Notes: a model not told the origin generated them from the letters alone. DNA of 64,000 nt from Candidatus Altimarinota bacterium (GCA_021734785.1 JAIPIF010000004.1:52935-116934); one strand, 5' to 3'. Numbered from the stretch's first letter, positions 8,780 through 16,737 are shown. Made by a program: numbers and translations.

Positions 8780-8829
8780 GGAGGGAAACGTACTGGTTTT
8801 GAATGTTTTTGTAAACTCGGGAAACCGAG

Positions 8830-8835
8830 TACAAT
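8830..8835 (+). promoter_or_regulatory. -10 box for 8842 gene, leaderless arrangement
   Basis: TACAAT ends 6 nt before the ATG at 8842, implying transcription begins at or beside the start codon. TTGTAA at 8809 is a poor -35 with a 15-nt spacer. Confidence 0.45.
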
Positions 8836-8841
8836 CTCCGC

Positions 8842-9288
8842 ATGAAATATTCCCACACCCAGATCGGCACACTCATGATCGTCGTCCTCATCATCGTCTG
8901 CGTGATATTTGGCATCATCGGGACACAACAAGAAATGCCGCCCATCGCGATCGCCGTTCTTTTATTGGTACTGGTGATGATGTCGTCAATGCTGACCCTC
9001 ACCGTAAAAATCGATGAGCAGTATTTGCGGCTAAAATTTGGATACGGGCTTTTTTGGAGAAAATGGAAACTCGAGACCCTCGCCGCTGCCCGCCCAGCGA
9101 AACATGCCTGGTGGCACGGCTGGGGCATCCGATTTGTCCCGTGGAAAAAAATGTGGATCTACAATCTCTCTGGATTTGATGTGGTGGAGGTCACAACCAA
9201 AAACGGGCGACGGTTTCGCGTCGGCACGGATGAACCCCAGCGTCTTGCGCAAGAAATCGAGCAGGCAATTCGAGAAAAAAACTCTTGA
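8842..9288 (+). CDS. two-TM membrane protein with PH-like domain
   Basis: A 148-aa protein. Two hydrophobic helices (about residues 8-28 and 35-54) are followed by a soluble domain with the beta-rich pattern of bacterial PH-like proteins (VKIDEQYLRLKFGYGLFWRK ... FDVVEVTTKNGRRFRVGTDE) and a C-terminal helix. It resembles the small membrane-bound bPH2/PH_6-type proteins, but the match is by pattern only. No enzyme motif is visible. It is divergent from the pyruvyltransferase-like gene. Confidence 0.75.
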   Translation: MKYSHTQIGTLMIVVLIIVCVIFGIIGTQQEMPPIAIAVLLLVLVMMSSMLTLTVKIDEQYLRLKFGYGLFWRKWKLETLAAARPAKHAWWHGWGIRFVPWKKMWIYNLSGFDVVEVTTKNGRRFRVGTDEPQRLAQEIEQAIREKNS

Positions 9289-9335
9289 CATTTTTGTGTG
9301 AAAGTGCAGTGTAAAAATGTTATAACTTTTTTGCC

Positions 9336-9578
9336 ATGGAAACACTTGAAATTCCTGTCGCCAATCCGAGGGTTCTCGAAAAAAAGAATGCCATTCAGCT
9401 CTTTCGTGCTTCGGGTGACGCAGAGGACCCAGAAAGTGGTTATCCCTGTGAAGTTGTCCACACACCGGGAGAAAATGGAGAAACGGATTCCGCAATCCTG
9501 GTGATCAAAAATGTGCCAGAAGCAGAACAGGACGCGGTGAGAAAAACGGTCACCAAAAATCTCGGGGTACAAAACTAG
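9336..9578 (+). CDS. small acidic hypothetical protein
   Basis: An 80-aa soluble, acidic protein (METLEIPVANPRVLEKKN...) with a predicted beta-alpha pattern and a C-terminal helix. A TTATAA box ends about 10 nt before the ATG, and TTGACA lies at 9285-9290 at the end of the upstream gene, though too far away to pair with it properly. Codon use matches neighbours. No family is recognised. Confidence 0.6.
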   Translation: METLEIPVANPRVLEKKNAIQLFRASGDAEDPESGYPCEVVHTPGENGETDSAILVIKNVPEAEQDAVRKTVTKNLGVQN

Positions 9579-9663
9579 GTTTTTTTCGTTGTTTTGAATT
9601 CCTGATTTCTCCGTTTTGCCGTACACTGTCGGGGCATTTTTTTGCACGGCTAAAAATTATTGC

Positions 9664-10299
9664 ATGAAACATCCCCGACTCCAGATTTTATTTGCCCTCT
9701 TCATCGCGCTCCTGATCGGCATGAATCTGCTGGGAAGCAAAATCACCACGCTGGTGGGGATCTCGGTCTCGGTGGGGATTTTTATGGTGCCGCTGACTTT
9801 CCTCATCACCGACATCGTCGAGGAAGTCTACGGAAAATCAACCGTCAAATATTTTATCATCGGTGGCGTGCTCTCGCTGGCGGTGACTTTTCTGTTTACG
9901 AGCCTGTTTGTGATTCTCGAACCCCACGAGCGGTACAGCTTCAACGAAGAATACCGGACGATTTTTGGCAGTTCGCTCCGGATCATCATCGCCAGCATCA
10001 CGGCTTTTGCCCTGGCGCAGGTGCACGACGTGTTTGCGTTTGAGTGGTGGAAGAAAAAAACCCACGGCCGCGCGCTCTGGCTGCGCAATAATCTGTCGAC
10101 CTTTGTCTCGCAATTTATCGACACGATGGCATTTATGATGATTGCGTTTTGGCAGATCACACCGAAATTCACGTTTGCCTTTATCCTCTCCCTGGCGATC
10201 CCGTATTATATTTTCAAAATTGTCTTCGCCGTGATCGACACACCCCTGGTGTACCTGGGCGTGCGCTGGCTGCGGGCAGAAAAGGAGAAAAGTTCGTAA
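9664..10299 (+). CDS. yhhQ: queuosine precursor transporter (YhhQ family)
   Basis: A 211-aa integral membrane protein of the VUT/YhhQ family, which imports queuosine precursors such as preQ0 or preQ1 for tRNA modification. About six hydrophobic segments are visible. The family-typical regions are MNLLGSKIT, the LTFLITDIVEEVYGKS loop near residue 50, and FVSQFIDTMAFMMIAFW near 150. I start at ATG 9664 (MKHPRLQ); the 16-residue upstream extension is Cys-rich and lies in the leader. Salvage of Q precursors fits a reduced CPR metabolism. Substrate is inferred from family. Confidence 0.9.
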   Translation: MKHPRLQILFALFIALLIGMNLLGSKITTLVGISVSVGIFMVPLTFLITDIVEEVYGKSTVKYFIIGGVLSLAVTFLFTSLFVILEPHERYSFNEEYRTIFGSSLRIIIASITAFALAQVHDVFAFEWWKKKTHGRALWLRNNLSTFVSQFIDTMAFMMIAFWQITPKFTFAFILSLAIPYYIFKIVFAVIDTPLVYLGVRWLRAEKEKSS

Positions 10300-10328
10300 T
10301 TTAATTTTTCTCGAAAAAATCTTTTTGT

Positions 10329-10334
10329 TATAAT
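10329..10334 (+). promoter_or_regulatory. -10 box before GF-rich miniprotein
   Basis: A perfect TATAAT 31 nt before the ATG at 10366. The best -35 is only a T-rich stretch. Confidence 0.4.
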
Positions 10335-10365
10335 TTCCTCCGTCTGTTTTTTAGAATATGAAAAA

Positions 10366-10518
10366 ATGAAAAATCCTCCCCCTCGTTCTCTCGGCTATCT
10401 CGGATTTCTCGGTTTGCTCGGCCTGATGGGTATGATGCCAGAGCATGCGGGGATGTTTGGATTTTTTGGGTTTTTCGGTTTCTTTGGATTTTTTGGCGCT
10501 AAAAAAGACAAAAACTGA
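10366..10518 (+). CDS. 50-aa glycine/phenylalanine-repeat miniprotein
   Basis: A short ORF read directly from the sequence: ATG at 10366, TGA at 10516-10518. After MKNPPPRS the product has LGYLGFLGLLGLMG, a loop MMPEHA, then GMFGFFGFFGFFGFFG and a basic tail GAKKDKN. Gly occurs every third residue, giving two hydrophobic hairpin-like segments that could insert in a membrane and self-associate. Similar LGFLG-type short proteins occur in Firmicutes, but I cannot assign a family. A TATAAT box lies upstream. An earlier ATG at 10358 stops after three codons. Confidence 0.55.
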   Translation: MKNPPPRSLGYLGFLGLLGLMGMMPEHAGMFGFFGFFGFFGFFGAKKDKN

Positions 10519-10636
10519 GACGCCCTCCCTGTTTAAAAATTTCAGCTTCCGAATTTTTCCGCTTTTCAGCTTTTCCATTTGTAATTTGTAATCTGTAATT
10601 TTTATTTTCCCTTCTTTTTCCTTCAAAACTTCCTCC

Positions 10637-10660
10637 ATTCGTCATTCGTAATTCGTAATT
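10637..10660. repeat. ATTCGTA heptamer tandem repeat
   Basis: Units ATTCGTC, ATTCGTA, ATTCGTA follow one another. The same heptamer family recurs at about 11095, 23879-23985, 42922-42955 and 57473, always between genes. Confidence 0.6.
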
Positions 10661-10688
10661 GAAAATTGCTCTCCCTCTTTCTCCCGTC

Positions 10689-10859
10689 CCTGCGCAGGAG
10701 CCATTTCACAGAGCAAAAAAATACGTCGTGGAGCGACGTGTCTGAGTCCCCGCCAAGGCGGGACGAGTTGTCGCGAAATAGGATTTTTTTGTGTGCTGTG
10801 AGTGGCGACGAGCATCCGGACGGCGGTTTTTTCGTCCTTTTTTGGCGGCAAAAAAGGAC
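10689..10859. repeat. structured dispersed repeat, copy 2 (possible ncRNA)
   Basis: Second copy of the element at 7571-7740. The same pairing scheme is kept: TCACAG (10706-10711) with CTGTGA (10796-10801), A7 (10715-10721) with T7 (10784-10790), and hairpin CGTCG/CGACG (10724-10738). The 3' hairpin GTCCTTTTTTG/CAAAAAAGGAC (10834-10859) differs from copy 1 by a compensatory T-A to C-G change. Confidence 0.6.
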
Positions 10860-10904
10860 AACTGTTTGGAAAATCCGAACCCGGGAAAAATATCACCCCC
10901 ATTC

Positions 10905-11030
10905 CGCTTCCAGCGGAATCTCCCCCTCTTAATCTAAGAGGGGGCTGGGGGGTGTTATTTCCTCGTCATTGCGAGCGAAGCGAAGCAATCTTTCCCCCCC
11001 TTTTTCAAAGGGGGACGGGGGGATTTTTCT
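10905..11030. repeat. cluster of palindromic intergenic repeats
   Basis: Three families side by side: TCCAGCGGA-type, CCCCCTCTTAATCTAAGAGGGGG with a GGGG tail, a GTCATTGCGAGCGAAGCGAAG-type palindrome at about 10963-10990, and CCCCCCTTTTTCAAAGGGGG with a GGGGGGATTTTT tail at 10996-11030. Members of these families also occur inside three coding genes in this window. Confidence 0.7.
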
Positions 11031-11120
11031 TCAAAACTTCCCTGCTTCCCTACTTCTCAACTTCTCCAATTTCCTCTCCTGAAATTTGTCATTTTTCATT
11101 TGTAATCTAAACTCTCCCCC

Positions 11121-11591
11121 ATGATTGATCCATCTTTTGTCCCCGTGGGATACGCTGGGATTTTTGTGGTGGCGTTTATTGCCAGCACGCTGGTGCCACT
11201 GAGCTCGGATGTGTTTGTGGTGGGGATGATCCTGATGAAATTTGATCCTGTGTGGGTATTTGCACTCGCCACCGCGGGAAACTTCGCCGGATCGGTGACC
11301 AATTATTTCATCGGACTGTACGGACAAAAATTCATCCTCTCCCGCTGGATTTCGATTTCTGAAAAAATGCAACATCAAGCCGAAAAAATATACCGTCGCT
11401 GGGGGGCGCCAATCTTGTTTTTTTCATGGCTGCCGGGCATCGGCGACCCGCTCTGTGTCGTGCCGGGGATTTTCAAACTCCCGTTTGGGAAATTTGTGAT
11501 CTGGGTGCTGCTGGGCAAAGCGTTCCGCTATTTCGTCCTGATCGGAGCAACATTGTGGGCAACCGGCGAAGCGCCGTTTGACAAAATCTGA
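11121..11591 (+). CDS. DedA/YqaA-like SNARE-associated membrane protein
   Basis: A 156-aa membrane protein of the VTT/SNARE-associated family (YqaA type), whose larger relatives act in lipid flipping and membrane homeostasis. Four hydrophobic segments are seen. The central GNFAGSVTNYFIGLYGQKF and the later FFSWLPGIGDPLCVVPGIFKLPFGKFV match the family's G-x-x-x-G and LPGIGDP motifs. It is followed immediately by a TACAAT box for the next gene. Function is inferred from the family only. Confidence 0.85.
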   Translation: MIDPSFVPVGYAGIFVVAFIASTLVPLSSDVFVVGMILMKFDPVWVFALATAGNFAGSVTNYFIGLYGQKFILSRWISISEKMQHQAEKIYRRWGAPILFFSWLPGIGDPLCVVPGIFKLPFGKFVIWVLLGKAFRYFVLIGATLWATGEAPFDKI

Positions 11592-11597
11592 TACAAT
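11592..11597 (+). promoter_or_regulatory. -10 box for alpha/beta hydrolase, leaderless arrangement
   Basis: TACAAT directly after the stop of the upstream gene, 8 nt before ATG 11606. No -35 is recognisable. Confidence 0.4.
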
Positions 11598-11605
11598 TCC
11601 CGCCG

Positions 11606-12397
11606 ATGACCGCTGAATTTCAAAACGTTGCAGGCCTCCGGACGCACGTGCAAACCCTCGGCGAGGGAAAAAAAGTCCTCGTGATGCTCCACGGCTGGGG
11701 CGCCTCGGGAGAGAAATTTACCGCGCTGGCCGAGAAACTGTTGGCCCAAAACTCAGAACTCAAAATCGTCCTCCCTGACCTGCCTGGATTTGGCAAAACC
11801 CAACCGCCGGAGGCAAGCGGCTGGACCACGCACCAGTACGCGGCGTGGCTGAGAGAGTTGTTGCAAAAAATTTCATCGACACAAAAAAATGCACCCGTGG
11901 CACTGTACGGCCACTCCTTTGGCTGCCGAGTGATCGTGCGTCTTTTGACGGAGGGAAGCCCCTTTGACGGGAAAGTGATCCTCACCGGTGCCGCCGGGGT
12001 CAACTGGCCGCTCAACTGGCATCAAAAGTTTTTCCTCTGGCTCAATCACTCCCTCGGCTGGGTCAAAAAAATAGTCCCCGACCGCGCACAACAATTCATC
12101 GCCAAACACGTCCTGGGGGCGCGCGACTGGGTCGCCGTCGCGCCGGAGATGAAACAAACGCTGGCAAAAGTGCTCAAAGAAGAAGATGTCCGCGACGACC
12201 TCCCCCACATTCAAAACAAAACCCTTCTCCTCTGGGGTGCGGAAGACAACTACACGCCGGTGAAGTCGGCGCATGTTTTTGCGGAAAAACTCCCGCACGC
12301 GGAACTGGTAATTTTTCCCGATGGTCGCCACGGCATCCATCACACCCACACCGAGGAAATTGCGGTGCTCGTGGATCGATTCTTGCGAGAGTCATAA
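11606..12397 (+). CDS. alpha/beta hydrolase
   Basis: A 263-aa alpha/beta-hydrolase fold enzyme. The oxyanion region VLVMLHGWGASGEKF is near residue 30, the nucleophile elbow GHSFG (Ser) near 97, the acid in LLWGAEDNYTPV near 210 and the catalytic His in DGRHGIHHTH near 245, so the triad appears complete. There is no signal peptide, so it acts in the cytoplasm. Substrate cannot be read from sequence; esterase, lipase or C-C hydrolase are all possible. It lies 46 nt upstream of the cysteine-rich gene. Confidence 0.88.
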   Translation: MTAEFQNVAGLRTHVQTLGEGKKVLVMLHGWGASGEKFTALAEKLLAQNSELKIVLPDLPGFGKTQPPEASGWTTHQYAAWLRELLQKISSTQKNAPVALYGHSFGCRVIVRLLTEGSPFDGKVILTGAAGVNWPLNWHQKFFLWLNHSLGWVKKIVPDRAQQFIAKHVLGARDWVAVAPEMKQTLAKVLKEEDVRDDLPHIQNKTLLLWGAEDNYTPVKSAHVFAEKLPHAELVIFPDGRHGIHHTHTEEIAVLVDRFLRES

Positions 12398-12404
12398 AGA
12401 AAAC

Positions 12405-12436
12405 CGATTTCCTCATTCCTGTGAAAACGGAAATCC
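12405..12436. repeat. TCATTCC-type palindromic repeat
   Basis: GATTTCC at the left pairs with GGAAATC at the right around TCATTCCTGTGAAAAC. It is a variant of the repeat seen at 23698 and 42129, lying just before the cysteine-rich gene. Confidence 0.5.
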
Positions 12437-12443
12437 GCAAACC

Positions 12444-14087
12444 ATGCAACGCACCTGCGCCGTTTCCAAAAAAGAATTCGACATCTCCGATGCCGAGCAG
12501 CAGTTTTATAAAAAAATCGGCGTCCCTCTGCCCACGCTGTGTCCGACAGAACGCCAGAGAAGGAGAATCGCGTACCGAAACTTCCGCTCATTGTACCAGC
12601 GGCCCTGTGATGCCACTGGACGAAATCTGATTTCAATGTACCACCCGGAGCAGCCCTTTCCGGTGTTTGAAAATGCATTCTGGTGGGGAGACAGCTGGGA
12701 TGCAAAATCGTACGGCCGAGATTTTGATTTTTCCAAATCCTTTTTTTCACAGTTTGCTGCACTGACAAACGCCGTCCCCCGGATGGCCACGATGAATGTC
12801 CGCGCGGAAAACTGCACCTTTTCCAACTTTGCCTGGCTGTCACGCAACTGCTACCTCGTGTTTGGTTGTGTGCGAGACGAGGACTGTCTGTACGGACACA
12901 TCGTCTGGGATTGCAAAAACTGTCTCGACTGTCTGTACACGTACCGCTGTCAGTGGTGCAGCGAATGCGTCGACTGCGTAGATTGCTACGACACGCATTT
13001 TTCAAACGAGTGTGCGGGATGCACAGAAAGTTATTTCTGTCACGACTGCCGAGCGTGTAAAAACTGTTTTGGGTGCACCAATCTACGTCAAAAAGAATTT
13101 TATTTTTTCAATCAAAAACTGAGTCGCCAGGCATACGAAGAAAAAATGAAAGCAATCTTTCCCCTCACGCGTGAAACAATCGCCGATGGTCGAACGTGGC
13201 TCAAAAAAGAAAGCCAAAAAAACGCGGTCTTTCCCCCGATGTTTGGCGTCAAAAATGAAGACGTCTCCGGCAATCACGTCTACGAGTCCAAAAACTGCCA
13301 CCACTGCTTCGATGCCAAACAGTGTGAGGATTGCACGTACCTCTTCACCGCGCATGGGGAGAAAAATTGTCACGACATTTCCTTCACCGGCGCCAACGCA
13401 AATTTTTGCTACGAGTGCCTCACGATTGGAAATACCGACAATGTGCGTTTTTGCCACGCCCTCAATCAGTGCGCGGATCTGACGTACTGTGAGTACTGCT
13501 ACAACTGCAAAAACTGCTTCGGCTGCAGCGGGATGAGAAATGCCCAGTACTGTGTGTTCAATAAACAGTATTCGAAAAAAGAGTACGAAACACTCGTGGA
13601 AAAAATCATTTCTCACATGAGGGAAACCGGTGAATGGGGCGAGTTTTTTCCGATGGAACATTCCCCCTTCGCGTACAACGAATCCATCGTGCAGGAGTAT
13701 TTTCCCCTGTCAAAAGAGGCAGCAATTTCCCGCGGTTGGAAGTGGCGGGAGACAGAAAAACCGTCAATCAATCCGGCAGAAATCACTCTCCCCCAAGACG
13801 GCAAAAATCTGGATGAATCGATCTGCGGCAAGCTCCTCTCCTGTGACACCTGTGGCAAAAATTATACCGTACAAAAAGCGGAGCTCTCCTGGCATCAGAA
13901 AATAAATCTCCCCCTGCCACAATCCTGTCCCGATTGTCGCCACGAAGCACGGATGGCTGTACGCAATCCCCGACGGCTCTGGGAGCGCACGTGTACACTG
14001 TGTGGAGAAAAAATAAAAACGACATTTGCCCCCGACCGCCCAGAGAGGGTATGCTGTGAGCCCTGTTATCTCAAACAGCTCTCATGA
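12444..14087 (+). CDS. large cysteine-rich repeat protein, paralog 1
   Basis: A 547-aa protein with about 47 Cys. I start at ATG 12444 (MQRTCAVSKKEF), aligned with the paralog at 42954-44591; the longer frame runs through a repeat. Terminal domains resemble each other: C-x2-3-G/S-K near the start, then PLPTLCP or PLPQSCPDCR and RNFRSLYQRPC or RNPRRLWERTC, like zf_Tbcl-type zinc ribbons. The middle holds two CxxC-dense blocks, each ending in CKNCFGC followed by a Y/F-x-x-FN-x(2-3)-S motif and a YE-rich helix. It probably binds several Zn ions or Fe-S clusters. There is no signal peptide. Its stop overlaps the Mur ligase start (ATGA). Function is unknown. Confidence 0.85.
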   Translation: MQRTCAVSKKEFDISDAEQQFYKKIGVPLPTLCPTERQRRRIAYRNFRSLYQRPCDATGRNLISMYHPEQPFPVFENAFWWGDSWDAKSYGRDFDFSKSFFSQFAALTNAVPRMATMNVRAENCTFSNFAWLSRNCYLVFGCVRDEDCLYGHIVWDCKNCLDCLYTYRCQWCSECVDCVDCYDTHFSNECAGCTESYFCHDCRACKNCFGCTNLRQKEFYFFNQKLSRQAYEEKMKAIFPLTRETIADGRTWLKKESQKNAVFPPMFGVKNEDVSGNHVYESKNCHHCFDAKQCEDCTYLFTAHGEKNCHDISFTGANANFCYECLTIGNTDNVRFCHALNQCADLTYCEYCYNCKNCFGCSGMRNAQYCVFNKQYSKKEYETLVEKIISHMRETGEWGEFFPMEHSPFAYNESIVQEYFPLSKEAAISRGWKWRETEKPSINPAEITLPQDGKNLDESICGKLLSCDTCGKNYTVQKAELSWHQKINLPLPQSCPDCRHEARMAVRNPRRLWERTCTLCGEKIKTTFAPDRPERVCCEPCYLKQLS

Positions 14088-15601
14088 CCTGGTTTCCTCA
14101 CCTCACAGCGATCCTAATGCTGCTGGGCCTCCGTTCGGCCAGCTGGTGGATGCAGTGCTGGCAGCTGCGGGAGTACCGCACAGACCGGATGAAAGCATGG
14201 TTACAAACGAATGACGGACGAAAGCATCTGTGGAATCTCTGGTTTTTTCGCGGGATTCTTCCACGGCCAAAGATGTCGCTGCGGGTACTTCTGATGGAAA
14301 TTGTTTTTGTGGGAATTTCGATCATATTTTTTGTTCTTGTACAAAATTTTATTTCATTTTTTTGGGCAACGCTCATCTGGACATTTACTGTCTGGTTTTG
14401 GGTTTTTGTGGGTGTAAAACTCTCGGCCATTCCCGTCTGGTGGAAAAAACGAAAACTGTTTCAGATCGCAAAACACATTCTCGAAGACGCCCCGGTCATC
14501 CGGATTGGCATCACGGGGAGCTATGGCAAAAGCTCAACCAAAGAGATACTCGCACACCTCCTGCGACAGAAATTTGGAGACAAAAATGTCCTGGTCAATC
14601 CCGGCAATGAAAACAACGAAGTCGCCATTGCGCGGCTGGTGCGAAGCAATCGATCCTTTTTTGCGGGAGGAAAACAGACGAAAGGCGAAGACTGGATCGC
14701 CCCACAGGTGCTGCTCAAAAATCCACCCCCTTTTTCAAAAGGAGACCAAAAGGCGTTTCCCCGAATTTTTATCTGTGAAGTCGGTGCGTACAAAAAAGGC
14801 GAGATCCGCCAGGTCTGTAAATTTTTGCGGCCGCAAATTGGAATTCTCACCGGACTCAACGCCCAGCACGTGGCCCTGTTTGGGAGTATGGAAAAAATCA
14901 GAGCGGCCAAATTTGAGCTGGCCGAGGCTGCGACCGACACGGTGTTTTTCAATGCCGACACCCCAGCCCTCGTGGATATTTTCGAGGATCAAAAAATTCA
15001 TGCCACACCCGTGGGAATAAAGCGTTCTGCAGCGAAAGATATTCACGCCGAGGCAGACAAAACGACCTTTGAGGCGTTTGGAGAGAAATTTGAGCTCCCC
15101 TGGCCGGGCGAATTTTTCGTGAGCAATGCGCTCCTTTCGCTCGAAACCGCACGCGAGCTTGGATGTGAGCGGAACGAATTGCCCGAGTTTTTGAAATCCC
15201 TGCCGCCCCTGGATCGGGCGCTGCACGTTCGGAAGCTCAAATCTGGAGCAACCCTCTTGGTCGATCTGTACTCAGCCAATCCCGACGGCGTCCTGGGAGC
15301 GATCCGGCATCTCGAGAAATTTGAGGGACGGAAAATTTTTGTCGGGATTCCGCTGCGAGAGCTGGGGAGCGCAGCAAAAAAAGAGCACGAAAAAATCTTT
15401 GAGAAACTCAAAAAAATCGGGGCCGATGTCTGGTGGCCCAAATCTGATTTTGCGACACTGGGAAAAGAACTCCTGGGGAAAAAATGGCACGGCGATGATC
15501 TGCCGGCACTGGAAGCGGCGGTCAAAACGCTCGAAAAAAACGATGCGGCCCTGCTGGAGTCACGGCTGCCACCGCTTGTGAACAAAATCTTTGAACAATG
15601 A
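14084..15601 (+). CDS. membrane-anchored Mur ligase (MurF-like)
   Basis: A 505-aa ATP-dependent ligase of the Mur family, most like MurF, which adds D-Ala-D-Ala to the UDP-MurNAc peptide. An N-terminal region of about 120 aa has three hydrophobic helices, unlike soluble MurF. The ATP loop GITGSYGKSSTKE is near residue 143. ICEVGAYKKGEI, GILTGLNAQHV and the central PWPGEFFVSNAL follow, then VDLYSANPDGVL in the C-terminal domain. Between the P-loop and ICEVGAY is a repeat-derived stretch (VLLKNPPPFSKGDQK, 14715-14750). Substrate could be MurF's or another peptide. It overlaps both neighbours by 4 nt. Confidence 0.85.
   Translation: MTWFPHLTAILMLLGLRSASWWMQCWQLREYRTDRMKAWLQTNDGRKHLWNLWFFRGILPRPKMSLRVLLMEIVFVGISIIFFVLVQNFISFFWATLIWTFTVWFWVFVGVKLSAIPVWWKKRKLFQIAKHILEDAPVIRIGITGSYGKSSTKEILAHLLRQKFGDKNVLVNPGNENNEVAIARLVRSNRSFFAGGKQTKGEDWIAPQVLLKNPPPFSKGDQKAFPRIFICEVGAYKKGEIRQVCKFLRPQIGILTGLNAQHVALFGSMEKIRAAKFELAEAATDTVFFNADTPALVDIFEDQKIHATPVGIKRSAAKDIHAEADKTTFEAFGEKFELPWPGEFFVSNALLSLETARELGCERNELPEFLKSLPPLDRALHVRKLKSGATLLVDLYSANPDGVLGAIRHLEKFEGRKIFVGIPLRELGSAAKKEHEKIFEKLKKIGADVWWPKSDFATLGKELLGKKWHGDDLPALEAAVKTLEKNDAALLESRLPPLVNKIFEQ
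14715..14750. repeat. in-frame palindromic repeat inside the Mur ligase gene
   Basis: AATCCACCCCCTTTTTCAAA, then AGGAGACC: the left half of the CCCCCTTTTTCAAAGGGGG repeat family. It encodes NPPPFSKGD without breaking the frame. Confidence 0.6.
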
Positions 15602-16737
15602 AACTCGTTTCCAATCAGCTCGCACCAAATTTCACACTCGCCGATGCCCTACACGCAGCACGGCAGATTGCAGGCGGAGAAAATCCCGATCGGTCGGAAT
15701 GTGCCGAATTTTTTGGGACGGAAAAGTTTCAACTCCTCAATGCCGCCCGGACCGCGCTCAGCCTCATTGCCGAGAAAGTGAACCCCAAAAAGAAAGTAGG
15801 CATTCCAGCCTTTTGCTGCGGTGTGATGGCCACGCCGTTTTTGCAGAGAAATCTTGAAATTGAGTGGATCGACACGGACACACAGGGCTTAATTTCCGTG
15901 AAAGATTTTGAGAAAAAGTCCGATCAAATCAGCCTCGTGCTGATCCCCCACATTTTTGGTCAGCGCGCCCCGGTGGAAGCAATTGCGAAAATCGCGCGGC
16001 AGAAAAACATGGTCACCGTCGAAGATGGCGCGCATCTCTTTGAACCGGGCTGTGAAAAAACGGATTTCAAAATTCTCAGTTTTGGTCGAGAAAAAGACGT
16101 CTCGTGCGTCTCGGGTGGAGCCCTTCTGTGGTCCGAAAACTTTGAGGAAAAACCGCTTCCCCTCCCACCGAAAGCGTGGACCGTGCGGCATCTATTGCAA
16201 CCACTGACGTTTGCGCTGTCCCTCCCCTGGTGGGACCGTGGAGGCAAGCTGATCGCTGCCGCCGGCCAAAAACTCTGGCTCCCCCGTGCCGTCACTGCAG
16301 TAGAAAAACGCGGATCCGAAGATTTCCCTCAAGCCCAAATGCCTCCTGCGATCCAGCGAGTGCTCCGACGACAGCTGGAGCGACGGGACCGCGAGCTCTC
16401 TCGGCGAAAACAACTCGCCTCCGCCTGGCAGGAAGTGCTGGGCAAAACATTTGCCGAGGCAAACATCATCATCCCGGACAATGCCCTGCGGGTAATCATG
16501 CACGGCGTGGAGCGGAAAGAAGTGCTGGAGAAAGCCCGAAAAATTGGCTTTCATTTAAACGACTGGGACGGGGTTCCCATCGCCCCGGCGGGAGTGAATC
16601 TTGAGAAGTTTGGCTACACGCCCGGGCAGTGTCCTGCAGCAGAAAAGTTTGCCAAAAATTACGTGACGTTTCCCACAAACCGCCGGACAAATTTGGCGGA
16701 CATCGAGAAATTTGGCAGACTGTACGGGACAAAATGA
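15598..16737 (+). CDS. DegT/DnrJ/EryC1-like aminotransferase family protein
   Basis: A 379-aa PLP-dependent fold-type I protein of the sugar aminotransferase group. AARTALSLI matches the usual N-terminal G-x-x-A-L segment. VEDGAHLFEP near residue 142 carries the PLP-binding Asp. SFGREKDVSCVSGGAL near 162 is where the catalytic Lys normally sits, and K is present in REKD. Such enzymes make amino sugars for glycans. Its place between a Mur ligase and a FemAB transferase, with ATGA overlaps on both sides, argues for a peptidoglycan or surface-glycan step. Substrate is unknown. Confidence 0.8.
   Translation: MKLVSNQLAPNFTLADALHAARQIAGGENPDRSECAEFFGTEKFQLLNAARTALSLIAEKVNPKKKVGIPAFCCGVMATPFLQRNLEIEWIDTDTQGLISVKDFEKKSDQISLVLIPHIFGQRAPVEAIAKIARQKNMVTVEDGAHLFEPGCEKTDFKILSFGREKDVSCVSGGALLWSENFEEKPLPLPPKAWTVRHLLQPLTFALSLPWWDRGGKLIAAAGQKLWLPRAVTAVEKRGSEDFPQAQMPPAIQRVLRRQLERRDRELSRRKQLASAWQEVLGKTFAEANIIIPDNALRVIMHGVERKEVLEKARKIGFHLNDWDGVPIAPAGVNLEKFGYTPGQCPAAEKFAKNYVTFPTNRRTNLADIEKFGRLYGTK

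Larger units (their letters stand above)
10519..11120. other. repeat-filled intergenic region
   Basis: A 602-bp stretch with no convincing gene. It holds AT-rich heptamer repeats (about 10560-10660), the second structured repeat (10689-10859), and a row of palindromic repeats (10905-11030). The ORFs that cross it are repeat translations. Confidence 0.7.

Noticed and set aside
9579..9663. preQ1 riboswitch before the queuosine-precursor transporter
   Set aside because: A GCCGT/ACGGC stem exists, but the A-rich tail and loop pattern of preQ1-I or preQ1-II are not seen.
10640..10902. 86-aa leftward ORF in the repeat region
   Set aside because: It is the translation of the structured repeat plus heptamers; both copies give similar but frame-shifted peptides with no conserved start.
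12321..12443. Upstream extension of the cysteine-rich gene containing SCENGNPQ
   Set aside because: It is the translation of a palindromic repeat and the end of the hydrolase gene; the paralog starts at the equivalent of 12444.
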